Positions 26,001-36,974 of a stretch of 64,000 bases of DNA are shown here, piece after piece; position 1 is the stretch's first letter, and each line of letters starts with the position of its first letter. The notes beneath the pieces were generated by a model, which was given only the letters and a program-made list of their open reading frames with translations, made no database searches and was not told the DNA's origin. This DNA is from Diospyros lotus (Eukaryota > Streptophyta > Magnoliopsida > Ericales > Ebenaceae). A program made the position numbers and the translations under genes. Location of the stretch: positions 103,014 to 167,013 of the forward strand of contig NW_026267105.1 in assembly GCF_014633365.1 (NCBI RefSeq), written 5' to 3'.

Positions 26001-26175
26001 AGCTAAACACATAGAAGTTAGACATCATTTTATTAGAGAGCATGTGTTACGAGGTGATATTGTGATTAAATATGTGGATACCAAGAATCAACTTGCTGAT
26101 ATTTTTACTAAGCCTCTTTCAAATGAAAATTTTCTTTTTCTTCGAAACTCACTTGGTATGATTCCTATTCCCTAA
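23047..26175 (+). CDS. pol: Pol polyprotein: protease, integrase, RT, RNase H (element 1)
   Basis: An open frame of 1042 codons. Residues are counted from the codon after the last stop, a GTG that is not a eukaryotic start. The aspartic protease motif DSG is at 15-17. The first ATG is codon 22, beyond the catalytic Asp, so Pol is probably made joined to Gag. The pre-integrase HHCC zinc finger uses H144, H149, C178, C181. The integrase triad is D209, D272, E308 (spacing 35, DD35E) with SPQQNGVVERKNR around the Glu. The copia-type RT has WVFKNK, D644 in FQMDVKSAFLNG, YGLKQAPRAWY, and YVDD at 729-732. RNase H has D893, E934 and D969 and ends in ADIFTKPL. No frameshift or internal stop is seen. 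It processes Gag-Pol, copies RNA to DNA and integrates it. Confidence 0.96.
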   Translation: MCLKAKGTSSQWFLDSGCSRHMTGDATLFSSLKAKKHGGNVTFGDGSKGKIVGIGNVGNPSKLMFEDVLFVSGLSYNLLSISQLIDKGYMVAFEGNECLIKDSLNKIVLKGIREGNIYVLNLNSLCVNDATCLMVNDNSMDLWHRRLGHISTSTLSKLIKKNLIRGVPKLNLNDLHMCDACIRGKQVRESFKSKQDVTTTRPLELLHLDLFGPSRVKSLGGKSYAFVIVDDFSRFTWCLFISHKSEALHVFDSQIRKLQNQRNACVIKIRSDHGGEFDNFGFGELCDKYGISHNFSAPRSPQQNGVVERKNRSLQEIGRTILIESGLPKSFWAEAINHASYVLNRLSIRKGLNKTPYELWHGKTPKVDYLRPFGCKCYILNTKYNLDKFDAKSDVGSLVGFSSTSRAYRVYNSRTKTIEESIHVKFDESLAKGSNIEEDEDVVFEPQIESSLKESTPNNMDSYIEADKLENETHLESQENNELIGPLHDQNWYQIKNKHRHPKELIIGDISHGVRTRSSHGVHPFSSLALICEIEPKCINDALKAPDWVIAMQEELNEFERNEVWSLVPKPENHSIIGTKWVFKNKMDENGKVVRNKARLVAQGYSQEEGVDYDESFAPVARIEAIRLLMAFACFKGFKLFQMDVKSAFLNGFIQEDVYVKQPPGFENQKFPNHVYKLFKSLYGLKQAPRAWYDRLSKFLLQNDFNRGKIDSTLFVKHKNNDLLIVQVYVDDIIFGSTNDSLCKDFADCMSGEFQMSMMGELTFFLGLQIKQSENGIHISQAKYTKDLLFRFGMDLAKPCITPMAANTKLDSDINGNEVDQKLYRSMIGSLLYLTASRPDIMHAVCLCARFQSNPRQSHLIAVKRIFRYLKDTSTLGLWYDKSSLFDLYAYSDSDYAGCRLDRKSTTGTCQFLGNKLISWFSKKQSSVALSTTEAEYMAISSCTSQLLWIKQQLEDFGLEFKNISIYCDNTSAIHLSKNPVYHSKAKHIEVRHHFIREHVLRGDIVIKYVDTKNQLADIFTKPLSNENFLFLRNSLGMIPIP

Positions 26176-26420
26176 TTGTATTTTTTTTTCTTTCTCATGT
26201 ATTTTTTTGATAGATTACAAAAAAGGGGGAGAGAAAATATGTAGCTAAATGGTGTTTTTAAAAGGATAAGAGGGAGACTAAATTAAGGGGGAGAGAGCAA
26301 GTTAAGGGGGAGCCTAAATTAAGGGGGAGCAAGAGCAAGATTAAGGGAAAATCATATTTTTGTTAAATCATTTAAGTATAGCTTCTTTCACGTTTTTGCA
26401 ATCATCAAAAAGGGGGAGAT
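26176..26420 (+). other. Post-pol region with multiple purine tracts (element 1)
   Basis: 245 bp without an ORF, so there is no envelope-like gene. A T-rich start is followed by repeated purine tracts: AAAAAAGGGGGAGAGAAAA at 26219-26237, then AAGGGGGAG-type tracts near 26285, 26304 and 26321. The last is AAAAAGGGGGAGAT at 26407-26420, abutting the 3' LTR; this is the polypurine tract expected to prime plus-strand synthesis. Several such tracts upstream of the real one are a reported hallmark of Sireviruses. Confidence 0.85.
26407..26420 (+). other. Polypurine tract (element 1)
   Basis: AAAAAGGGGGAGAT immediately before the 3' LTR TGTTGAG. Its position and composition are those of the plus-strand primer. 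Confidence 0.9.
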
Positions 26421-28507
26421 TGTTGAGTGTAGATTTTGATGATTGATAATTGGCATGTGTGAATGTGAATTTATATTTTATGTTCTAACAAAGCATGAAG
26501 CCTTCATAAGGCTTACAAAGCTATTCTTTAGTGATTTCATGACACAGGTTATATATAGAAACTTCTTATACTTATATAGAGATTTCATTATATATGGAAA
26601 CAAGTTTTTAGAGAGCTTTCTAGAAATTTGAGTATTTGAGCTATGAATGGAAAGTTCTTCTTAGAATGGAAAGTCTAGAAGATATATTGAATCCTTGTTC
26701 ATATATGGGAAGTTCAAAAGATATATATGGAAGTTTTTGAGGAGATTGGAGTAGTCCACTATATGGAGTTGCCATATATGTAACTTGGCGACATGGCATT
26801 GTTAATGTGGCATTTTGATGACATGGCAGCCACATGGAGCACACTCATCAAGGTTACATCTTCTCGTTGGTCTAAATATGGTAAGAGAATCATGGAGTAA
26901 ATTTAAAGGTTCTTAGAAGCTTCTTTTCTTAGTTAAATATGGAAGAATTTTTGAATTGCATTCAAATGGAGAAGCTAAAGATTCAGCATTATTGTTCATC
27001 ATTAATAGAGGAAATTAAGGTTTGAAAGTTAAACCTTGATTGATATTACTTTCCTTTATTGTTGATTCTATCTCATTAAAAGGATCCTCTACTCAAATCA
27101 TGGAATCAATTATCCTACTCATTATGACTAATTGATATCTTCATTATGGGAGAATATTCTAAGGATATCTTGCATATATTCAGCTACACAAATTGATTCT
27201 CTTCTTGTTGTCAACATTTTTAGTATGGAAACTTGATCAATTAAGGGCTTTTGAAGTTATGATTGATATCTTCATTGTTGGACAAATTTGCTTCATTATT
27301 TGAGAATATTTGGATGGATTTTCCACCATTTGGAGGTTTAAATTCAAATTTCAAATTAGCTATACTTGTTATGGAAGCTAAGGGGCCAATTGCACAATCA
27401 AAGGTGATTGAAGATTCAACTAGAAGTCAGAATTGATTAGTTCTTATTTATGGTCGATTTTGCAAGAATTATGAAGGATTTTGTTGATATTTTAATCCTT
27501 AAAGTCAACCATGCATTATTGGAATTGATTTGCTCATTCAAGGCTGATTGGAGATCAACAAAAGTCAAAGATCTTGATGATCAATCAAGTTAGCTGATTA
27601 TAGAAGGAAAATCAAGAATTCAAATGAAGGGCTGAGATTGGCTTGAAGACTTGACACATGGAGGGCTGAGATTGATCAAGGAAAGCCTTCTCTAGCACTA
27701 TATAAAAGGGTCTCTTGAAGGCTTTGGAATAACTTTTGGAAGCCCTATCATTTTCTACATCATTAGCCAAGATTCTCATTCTCTCCAAGTCTTTCTTTTC
27801 CTCTATCTTCTTGAGAGAAAACTAAGGGAGTTCTCTACACTTCATTGTATTATTTTTGAGAGAACCCTATTTTTCAATCTCTACTATCTTGTAAAGAGCG
27901 TACAAAATCCAAACTAGTGAGTGTGAGACTCCAGAAATAGTTTGGTGGTGGTGAAGCCAAGTGAAGGCTTTGGTGGTTGTAAGAAAATTTTCATATAGTG
28001 GATTTGATTGAAAATCCTAAGGAAGGGAATCCTTAGGTAGTGGATGTAAGCCATAAGGGCCGAACCACTATAAATCGCTGTGTCCTTCTTCTCTTCACTC
28101 TTTACTTATTCTTGCTTGATTATACTTATTTGTTTTTGTTTTTGTGTGGCCAAATCCTAAGGCCTACATTCTTGTTGGCTATTATATTCTGATTTGCTTT
28201 AATTGATCATTCTTTGTACTCATTTAATATTCCATTTGGTTTATTTAAAGTCTTGTTATTGTGTGCATTCAAATCACATGTTTTTCACCAAGTTGTAATT
28301 TGAAGAGTATATTGGATCTAAGCACATACTAGCACAGCTGGCGGATATCATATTATCCATCTAGTATTTAAGTGCTCCCGTACTCTCAACTACAATTTTG
28401 GTTTATATTAAATTTGTTTTCTCATATATATACGTGCATAAGTTTTGCATTAAAGTTTTTAAAAGGTGTCAATTCACCCCCCCTCTTGACTAAGTTAGAA
28501 CTCAACA
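26421..28507 (+). repeat. 3' LTR of element 1
   Basis: 2087 bp, same length and ends as the 5' LTR. I saw no base difference in the stretches compared by eye. Its TATA box is at 27699-27706 and its hairpin at 28016-28037. The TATA box could start transcripts reading outward into the satellite to the right. Confidence 0.97.
27699..27706 (+). promoter_or_regulatory. LTR TATA box (element 1, 3' LTR)
   Basis: TATATAAA at the same LTR offset (1278). In the 3' LTR it faces the downstream satellite and could drive read-out transcripts of the array. Confidence 0.6.
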
Positions 28508-28512
28508 AGTAT
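28508..28512 (+). repeat. Target-site duplication, right of element 1
   Basis: AGTAT, pairing with 19070-19074, followed by AACACTTC exactly as in uninterrupted HOR copies. Confidence 0.97.
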
Positions 28513-31500
28513 AACACTTCAAACTAGAAAGAAACGACTTTATTACAATCAACGATATCTCAAAGCATACTGATTAGGTTACGACGATTCCAAATCTAGG
28601 TGAAAGACGACATTCTGATACACTAACTACACTCAACAAAGTCCAAATTCAAATTTCGGGATGTTTTCGAAAATTGAGTTTAAGCCATGGATCCGTAGTA
28701 GAACACATCAAACAAGAAGGAAACAACTTTCTTACAATTAACGATATCCCGAAGTACACTAATTTGATTATGTGGATTACAAATCTAAGTGAAAGACGAC
28801 ATTTTGACACACAAAATATCTACAGTAGAACGCTTCAAACAAGAAAAAACTACTTTATTACCATCAACGATATCTTGATACATTAATTACACTCAAGAAC
28901 CTCCAAATTCTGATTTCGAGATGTTTTCGAAACTTGAGTTTAAGCCATGGATCCATAGTAAAATTCTTTAAACAAGAAAGAAACAACTTTGTTACAATTA
29001 ACTATATCTAGAAATACACTAATTTTCTTATGATGATTCCAAGTCTAGGTGAAAGACGACATTTTGATACATTAAAATACACTCAAGAACCTCCAATTTC
29101 TGATGTCGGGATGTTTTCGAAACATGAGTTTAAGCCATGAATCCATAGTAAAACAGTTTAAACAAGAAAGAAACAACTGCATTACAATCAACGATATCTC
29201 ACAGCATACTAATTTGCTTTTGGCGATTCCAAATCTACGTGAAACATCATATTTTGATACACTCAAGAAACTCCAAATTCTGGTTTCGGGATGTTTTCGA
29301 AACTTGAGTTTAAGCCATGGATTCACAGTAGAACACTTCAAACAAGAAAGAAATAACTTTATCACAATCAACGATATCTCAAAGCTTACTAAGTTGCTTA
29401 TCACGATTCCAAATCTAGGCGAAAGACAACATTCTGATACATTAAATACACTCAGGAACCTCCAAATTCTGATTTTGGGATGTTTTTCGAAACTTAAGTT
29501 TAAGCCATGAATCCATAGTAAAACCGTTTAAACAAGAACGAAACAACTTCATTACAATCAATGATATCTCAAAGCATATAAATTTGCTTTTGGCGATTCC
29601 AAATCTATGTGAAAGATGACATTTTGATACACTAAATACACTCAAGAAACTCCAAATTCTGATTTCAGGATCTTTTCGAAACTTGTGTTTAAGCCATGGA
29701 TCCACAGTATAACACTTCAAACTAGAAAGAAACGACTTTATTACAATCAACGATATCTCAAAGCATACTGATTAGGTTACGACGATTCCAAATCTAGGTG
29801 AAAGACGACATTCTGATACACTAACTACGCTCGGCAAAGTCCAAATTCAAATTTCGGGATGTTTTCGAAAATTGAGTTTAAGCCATGGATCCGTAGTAGA
29901 ACACTTCAAACAAGAAGGAAACAACTTTCTTACAATTAACGATATCCCGAAGTACACTAATTTCATTATGTGGATTACAAATCTAGGTGAAAGACGACAT
30001 TTTGACACACAAAATATCCACAGTAGAACACTTCAAACAAGAAAAAACTACTTTATTACAATCAACGATATCTCAAAGCATACTAAGTTGCTTGTGACGA
30101 TTCCAAATCTAGGTGAAAGACGACATTCTGATACACTAACTACACTCAACAAAGTCCAAATTCAAATTTCGGGATGTTTTCAAAAATTGAGTTTAATCCA
30201 TGGATCCGTAGTAGAACACTTCAAACAAGAAGAAACAACTTTGTTACAATCAACGATATCTCAGAGCACACTGAGTTGCTTATGACGATTCCAAATCTAG
30301 GTGAAAGACGACATTTTGACACACAAAATATCTACAGTAGAACACTTCAAACAAGAAAAAAAACTACTTTATTACCATCAACGATATCTTGATACATTAA
30401 TTACACTCAAGAACCTCCAAATTCTGATTTCGAGATGTTTTCGAAACTTGAGTTTAAGCCATGGATCCATAGTAAAATTCTTTAAACAAGAAAGAAACAA
30501 CTTTATTACAGTCAGCGATATCTCAAAGCATTAAATACACTTAAGTGCACTAAGAAACAAGAAAGAAACAACTTTGTTACAATTAACTATATCTAGAAAT
30601 ACACTAATTTTCTCATGATGATTCCAAGTCTAGGTGATTGACCACATTTTGATACACTTAAATGCACTCAAGAAACTCCAAATTCTAATTTCGGGATGTT
30701 TTCAAAACATGAGTTCAAGCCATGGATCCACAGTAGAACACTTAAAACAAGAAAGAAACAACTTTGTTACAATCAACTATATCTCGAAGTACACTAATTT
30801 TCTTATGATGATTTGAAGTCTAGGTGAATGACGACATTTTGATACAATCAAGAAACTCCAAATTCTGATTTCGGGATGTTTTCGAAACTTGAGTTTAAGC
30901 CATGACGATATCTCAGAGCATACTGAGTTGCTAATGGCGATTCCAAATCTAGGTGAAAGACGATATTTTAATACCTTAAATACACTCAAGAACCTCCAAA
31001 TTCTGATTTCGGGATGTTTTCGAAACTTGTGTTTAAGCCATGGATCCAGAGCAGAACACTTCAAACTAGAAAGAAACAACTTCATTACAATCAACGATAT
31101 CTCACAGCACACTAATTTGCTTTTTGGCGATTCCAAATCTAGGTGAATGACGACATTTTGATACACTAAATACACTCAAGAAACTCCAAATTCTGATTCC
31201 AGGATGTTTTCGAAACTTTAGTTTAAGCCATGGATCCACCGTAGAACACTTCAAACGAGAAAAAACAACTTTATTGCAATCAACGATATCTCAAAGCGTA
31301 CTAAGTTGCTTATGACGATTCCAAATCTAGGTGAAAGGCGACATTTTGATAGATTAAATACACTCAAGAACCTCCAAATTCTGATTTCGGGATGTTTTCA
31401 AAACTTAAGTTTAAGCCATGAATCCATAGTAAAACACTTTAAACAGGAAAGAAACAACTTTATTACTGACATCTCAAAGCATACTAATTTGCTTATGGCG

Positions 31501-31885
31501 ATTCCAAATCTTGGTGAAAGATGACATTTTGATACACTAAACACACTCCCGAAAGTCCAAATTCTAATTACGAGATGTATTCGAGACTTGAGTTTAAGCC
31601 TTGGATCCATTGTAGAACACCTTAAACAAGAAAAAAACAACTTTGTTACAATCGACGATATCTCGATGTATACTAATTTTCTTATCACGATTCCAAATCT
31701 AGGTGAAATACGACATTTTGATACACTAAATATGGTTAAGAAAGTCCAAATTCTTATTTTGGGTCGTTTTTGAAACTTGAGTTTTAACCATGGGTCCACA
31801 GTATAACGCTATAAACAAGAAAGAGACAACTTTGTTACAATAACTGATATCTCGATGTATACTAATTTGTTTATAACGATATCAA
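28513..31885 (+). repeat. Satellite HOR copy 5, right part
   Basis: The 3373 bases that complete copy 5 after element 1. At 30937 it has G (AATGGCG), as in most copies, whereas the equivalent flank of element 2 has A at 44865. No gene seen. Confidence 0.95.
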
Positions 31886-33002
31886 TTTTTGATACACTAA
31901 AAACAGTCCAGAAAGTCCAAATTCCGATTTCGGGATATTTTGAAACTTCAGTTTTAGCCATGGGTCCACAATAGAACACTTTAAACAAGAAAGAGACAAC
32001 TTTGTTACAATCAACGGTATCTCGAAGTATACTGATTTAGTTATCACGATATCTAGTTGAAAGATGACATTTTGACACACTTAAGAAACTCCAAATTCTG
32101 ATTTCAGGATCTTTTCGAAACTTGAGTTTAAGCCATGGATCCACAGTAGAACACTTCAAACAAGAAAAAAAAACAACTTTATTACAATCAATGATATCTC
32201 AAAGCATACTAATTTCCTTATGACGATTCCAAATATAGGTACATTTGGATACGCTAAATACACTCAACAAAGTCTAAAATCTGATTTTGGGATGTTGTCG
32301 AAACATGAGTTTAAGCCATGGATCCATAGAAGAACACCTTAAAAATGAAAGAAAACAACTTTGTTATAGTCCACGATATCACGAAGTACACTAATTTGCT
32401 TATGACGATTCCAAGTCTAGGTGAATTACTACATTTTGATACACTAAATACACTCAAGAAACTCCAAATTCTGATTTCGGGATGTTTTCGAACCTTGAGT
32501 TTAACCCATGGCTCCATAGTAGAACACTTCAAACAAGAAAGAAACAACTTTATTACAATCAACGATATCTCAAAGCATACAATCAAGAAACTCCAAATTC
32601 TGATTTCGGGATCTTTTCGAAACTTGAGTTTAAGCCATGGATGAAACAACTTTATTACAATCAACAATATCTCAAAGTAGACTAATTTGCTTATGTGGAT
32701 TCCAAATCTATGTGAAAGACGATATTTTGAGACATAAAATATACTCAAGACACTCCAAATTCTAATTTCGGGATGTTTTCGAAACTTGAGTTTAAGCCAT
32801 GGATCCATAGTAAAACCGTTTAAACAAGAAAGAAACAACTTCATTACAATCAATGATATCTCAAAGCATATAAATTTGCTTTTGGCGATTCCAAATCTAT
32901 GTGAAAGATGACATTTTGATACACTAAATACACTCAAGAAACTCCAAATTCTGATTTCAGGATCTTTTCGAAACTTGTGTTTAAGCCATGGATCCACAGT
33001 AT
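31886..33002 (+). repeat. Satellite HOR copy 6, left part
   Basis: 1117 bases, same extent as the left part of copy 5, ending in the same monomer at CACAGTAT where element 2 begins. By eye the two left parts show no difference in the stretches compared. Confidence 0.95.
32998..33002 (+). repeat. Target-site duplication, left of element 2
   Basis: AGTAT, matched at 42436-42440. It is the same sequence at the same HOR position as for element 1. Confidence 0.97.
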
Positions 33003-34280
33003 TGTTGAGTGTAGATTTTGATGATTGATAATTGGCATGTGTGAATGTGAATTTATATTTTATGTTCTAACAAAGCATGAAGCCTTCATAAGGCTTACAA
33101 AGCTATTCTTTAGTGATTTCATGACACAGGTTATATATAGAAACTTCTTATACTTATATAGAGATTTCATTATATATGGAAACAAGTTTTTAGAGAGCTT
33201 TCTAGAAATTTGAGTATTTGAGCTATGAATGGAAAGTTCTTCTTAGAATGGAAAGTCTAGAAGATATATTGAATCCTTGTTCATATATGGGAAGTTCAAA
33301 AGATATATATGGAAGTTTTTGAGGAGATTGGAGTAGTCCACTATATGGAGTTGCCATATATGTAACTTGGCGACATGGCATTGTTAATGTGGCATTTTGA
33401 TGACATGGCAGCCACATGGAGCACACTCATCAAGGTTACATCTTCTCGTTGGTCTAAATATGGTAAGAGAATCATGGAGTAAATTTAAAGGTTCTTAGAA
33501 GCTTCTTTTCTTAGTTAAATATGGAAGAATTTTTGAATTGCATTCAAATGGAGAAGCTAAAGATTCAGCATTATTGTTCATCATTAATAGAGGAAATTAA
33601 GGTTTGAAAGTTAAACCTTGATTGATATTACTTTCCTTTATTGTTGATTCTATCTCATTAAAAGGATCCTCTACTCAAATCATGGAATCAATTATCCTAC
33701 TCATTATGACTAATTGATATCTTCATTATGGGAGAATATTCTAAGGATATCTTGCATATATTCAGCTACACAAATTGATTCTCTTCTTGTTGTCAACATT
33801 TTTAGTATGGAAACTTGATCAATTAAGGGCTTTTGAAGTTATGATTGATATCTTCATTGTTGGACAAATTTGCTTCATTATTTGAGAATATTTGGATGGA
33901 TTTTCCACCATTTGGAGGTTTAAATTCAAATTTCAAATTAGCTATACTTGTTATGGAAGCTAAGGGGCCAATTGCACAATCAAAGGTGATTGAAGATTCA
34001 ACTAGAAGTCAGAATTGATTAGTTCTTATTTATGGTCGATTTTGCAAGAATTATGAAGGATTTTGTTGATATTTTAATCCTTAAAGTCAACCATGCATTA
34101 TTGGAATTGATTTGCTCATTCAAGGCTGATTGGAGATCAACAAAAGTCAAAGATCTTGATGATCAATCAAGTTAGCTGATTATAGAAGGAAAATCAAGAA
34201 TTCAAATGAAGGGCTGAGATTGGCTTGAAGACTTGACACATGGAGGGCTGAGATTGATCAAGGAAAGCCTTCTCTAGCAC

Positions 34281-34288
34281 TATATAAA
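34281..34288 (+). promoter_or_regulatory. LTR TATA box (element 2, 5' LTR)
   Basis: TATATAAA at LTR offset 1278; candidate promoter for the genomic RNA of element 2. Confidence 0.75.
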
Positions 34289-34597
34289 AGGGTCTCTTGA
34301 AGGCTTTGGAATAACTTTTGGAAGCCCTATCATTTTCTACATCATTAGCCAAGATTCTCATTCTCTCCAAGTCTTTCTTTTCCTCTATCTTCTTGAGAGA
34401 AAACTAAGGGAGTTCTCTACACTTCATTGTATTATTTTTGAGAGAACCCTATTTTTCAATCTCTACTATCTTGTAAAGAGCGTACAAAATCCAAACTAGT
34501 GAGTGTGAGACTCCAGAAATAGTTTGGTGGTGGTGAAGCCAAGTGAAGGCTTTGGTGGTTGTAAGAAAATTTTCATATAGTGGATTTGATTGAAAAT

Positions 34598-34619
34598 CCT
34601 AAGGAAGGGAATCCTTAGG
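34598..34619 (+). other. Perfect 8-bp hairpin in LTR R/U5 (element 2)
   Basis: CCTAAGGA, loop AGGGAA, TCCTTAGG; the same as at 20670-20691. Role unknown. Confidence 0.45.
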
Positions 34620-35091
34620 TAGTGGATGTAAGCCATAAGGGCCGAACCACTATAAATCGCTGTGTCCTTCTTCTCTTCACTCTTTACTTATTCTTGCTTG
34701 ATTATACTTATTTGTTTTTGTTTTTGTGTGGCCAAATCCTAAGGCCTACATTCTTGTTGGCTATTATATTCTGATTTGCTTTAATTGATCATTCTTTGTA
34801 CTCATTTAATATTCCATTTGGTTTATTTAAAGTCTTGTTATTGTGTGCATTCAAATCACATGTTTTTCACCAAGTTGTAATTTGAAGAGTATATTGGATC
34901 TAAGCACATACTAGCACAGCTGGCGGATATCATATTATCCATCTAGTATTTAAGTGCTCCCGTACTCTCAACTACAATTTTGGTTTATATTAAATTTGTT
35001 TTCTCATATATATACGTGCATAAGTTTTGCATTAAAGTTTTTAAAAGGTGTCAATTCACCCCCCCTCTTGACTAAGTTAGAACTCAACAAG

Positions 35092-35103
35092 TGGTATCAG
35101 AGC
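35092..35103 (+). other. Primer-binding site, initiator tRNA-Met (element 2)
   Basis: TGGTATCAGAGC, two bases after the LTR end; the minus-strand primer site. Confidence 0.95.
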
Positions 35104-35144
35104 AAGGTTCCTAAGAGAGTGATTAATCATCACTAGGTGTATCC

Positions 35145-36962
35145 ATGGCATCGAGTTCACGTTTTTATGAAAATGAGGGTCGTTCTTTATCTAGGGCACC
35201 ATTCTTTGATGGCACCGATTATGCATATTGGAAAACAATGATGGAAGATTTTTTAACTGCATATAGTCTTGATTTGTGGGAAATAGTTAGAGATGGTCCA
35301 TATGTCCCTAAGGAAAAGGTAAAGAGAGGAGAAGTAGAAGAGATAGTAGAAAAGAGTAGAGATAAGTACACGGATGAAGATAAGAGATTAATTGCTTTAA
35401 ATGCTAAGGCTAAGAGTGCATTTCATTGTGCTTTAAGTAGATCCGAATTTAATTATGTACAGTGTTGTAAATCTGCTTATGAAATTTGGAAGAAGTTAGA
35501 GTTAAAATATGAAGGTACTAGTCAAGTTAGAGAAACAAAAATAAACATGTACATACATGATTTTGAATTGTTTTCTATGAAACCTAATGAATCTATCTCT
35601 GAAATGTATACTCGCTTGACTGATATTCTTAACTCTCTTGAGTCTCTTGGTAAATCATTTTCAGATTTTGAAAAGGTACAAAAGGTTCTAAGATCTTTAC
35701 CGGAGGCATGGGATCCAAAGGTGACAGCCATTCAAGAGGCCAAGGATACTAAGAAGTTGTCACTAGATGAACTAATGGGTTCACTAATGACACATGAGCT
35801 TACTCTCAAAAACAGGTATAAAAACAAAGAAGATTCTTTAAAATCTAAATCAATTGCTTTACCTGTTGCACAGGAATCCAATGGAGAGGAGGATTCAGAA
35901 GAGGAGATTGCCATGTTGGCTAGGAGGCTTCGAAACTTTATGAAAAAGAATAAGAGGAGTTTCAGCAAGACTAAGCCTGTAGAAGCCTCAAATGAAAAGA
36001 AAGTGGAGGTTACTTGCTACAAGTGTGGTAAGATTGGACACTACAAGTCCGAATGTCCCAAATCAAAGAAGGGTAGATCCAAAGGAAGAAGAAAGGAAGA
36101 GAAGAAAGATAGAAAAGCATTCAAAGCAACTTGGGATGATTCTAGTGAATCTGAATCATCTTCGAGCGATGAAGAAGAAGAAAAGGCCAACTTTTGTTTG
36201 ATGGCCAAAGGAGAAAAGAACTCATCTTCCACAGATGAGGAGGTAAACACTTCCGAAATGGATGCGTTATTAGAAGAGTTTGATTTTCTGTTTAAAAAAC
36301 ATAAATCGGCTATTAGAGAAATCAAGGAGCTTAAGAGAGAAAATGGTAGATTAGAAAAGAAAGAGGAAGAGTACATGGAAGAAATAGATGAGTTAAACTC
36401 TAAAATTAGGAAAATGGAAGAAAATAAACCAAATGAAGTGTGTGCATTAAAAGATACTATAAATGAATTGCATGACACTATTGATAGTCTTAGGGAGCAT
36501 GAATGCATTGTATGTGATCATTCTGAGTTACTAAATGAAATAACATGTTTAAAAGAAAAGAATGAGCACTTGGAAAAATCATTTTTAAAATTCTCTTTGA
36601 GTTCCAGTAAATTGGATTCTTTGCTTGCATCTCAAAAACCATATTTTGAAAAAGCTGGTCTTGGTTTTGACCCTAGTAAACTAAAAGAGAAAATCCAAAA
36701 AACTGGTTCTTCCACTCATCTTACTCATTCTAGGTGTGTGCATCATGCTAGAATCATTAAAGGAGCAAAATATCTCCCTAGAGCTAAATATGCAAAACTA
36801 GCTAGAACTAGAAATAATAAAGTTGTTAAAACTAGGAGTTTTTGGATTCCTAAGGGTTTAAATGATCAAAAAGCTAAGGAACATATATTTGATACATATG
36901 GCTATGATTTCATGTTCTCTAACCCCCAAGGACCCAAAGTTTGGGTACCTAAGGTTCCTTGA
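35145..36962 (+). CDS. gag: Gag polyprotein, Sirevirus-like (element 2)
   Basis: 605 codons with the same translation as the Gag of element 1: copia-type capsid region, CCHC knuckle at C291/C294/H299/C304, acidic serine-rich stretch, coiled coil at about 383-483, basic tail. It ends at the same TGA. The absence of any change between the two Gag ORFs supports a recent duplication. If both copies are transcribed their products are indistinguishable. Confidence 0.95.
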   Translation: MASSSRFYENEGRSLSRAPFFDGTDYAYWKTMMEDFLTAYSLDLWEIVRDGPYVPKEKVKRGEVEEIVEKSRDKYTDEDKRLIALNAKAKSAFHCALSRSEFNYVQCCKSAYEIWKKLELKYEGTSQVRETKINMYIHDFELFSMKPNESISEMYTRLTDILNSLESLGKSFSDFEKVQKVLRSLPEAWDPKVTAIQEAKDTKKLSLDELMGSLMTHELTLKNRYKNKEDSLKSKSIALPVAQESNGEEDSEEEIAMLARRLRNFMKKNKRSFSKTKPVEASNEKKVEVTCYKCGKIGHYKSECPKSKKGRSKGRRKEEKKDRKAFKATWDDSSESESSSSDEEEEKANFCLMAKGEKNSSSTDEEVNTSEMDALLEEFDFLFKKHKSAIREIKELKRENGRLEKKEEEYMEEIDELNSKIRKMEENKPNEVCALKDTINELHDTIDSLREHECIVCDHSELLNEITCLKEKNEHLEKSFLKFSLSSSKLDSLLASQKPYFEKAGLGFDPSKLKEKIQKTGSSTHLTHSRCVHHARIIKGAKYLPRAKYAKLARTRNNKVVKTRSFWIPKGLNDQKAKEHIFDTYGYDFMFSNPQGPKVWVPKVP

Positions 36963-36974
36963 TTTGCTTAATAG
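36960..36974 (+). other. Three in-frame stops between gag and pol (element 2)
   Basis: TGA TTT GCT TAA TAG, identical to element 1, so the stops were present before the duplication. Confidence 0.9.

Larger units (their letters stand above)
19075..28507 (+). mobile_element. Full-length Ty1/copia LTR retrotransposon, Sirevirus-like (element 1)
   Basis: A complete 9433-bp element: 5' LTR, tRNA primer site, gag, pol, purine tracts, 3' LTR, bounded by a 5-bp target duplication. The Pol order protease-integrase-RT-RNase H places it in Ty1/copia. The long Gag with a coiled coil behind a single zinc knuckle, several AAGGGGGAG tracts before the 3' LTR, and the LTR end with a run of C followed by TCTTG fit the Sirevirus (SIRE/Maximus) lineage. 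That lineage call is inference from family knowledge, not from a tree. Both LTRs are 2087 bp and look identical, indicating recent insertion. All catalytic motifs are present, so it may be autonomous, subject to how Pol is expressed across the stops at 23032-23046. Confidence 0.97.
33003..35089 (+). repeat. 5' LTR of element 2
   Basis: 2087 bp, TGTTGAGT...ACTCAACA. TATA box at 34281-34288, leader hairpin at 34598-34619. No difference from the LTRs of element 1 was noticed by eye. Confidence 0.97.

Noticed and set aside
26285..26329. G-quadruplex in the purine tracts
   Set aside because: The G5 runs are separated by about 12-15 bases, longer than usual quadruplex loops; the polypurine-tract explanation suffices.
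26176..26420. Envelope-like third ORF, as some Sireviruses have
   Set aside because: Only 245 bp lie between pol and the 3' LTR and no open frame of note is present.
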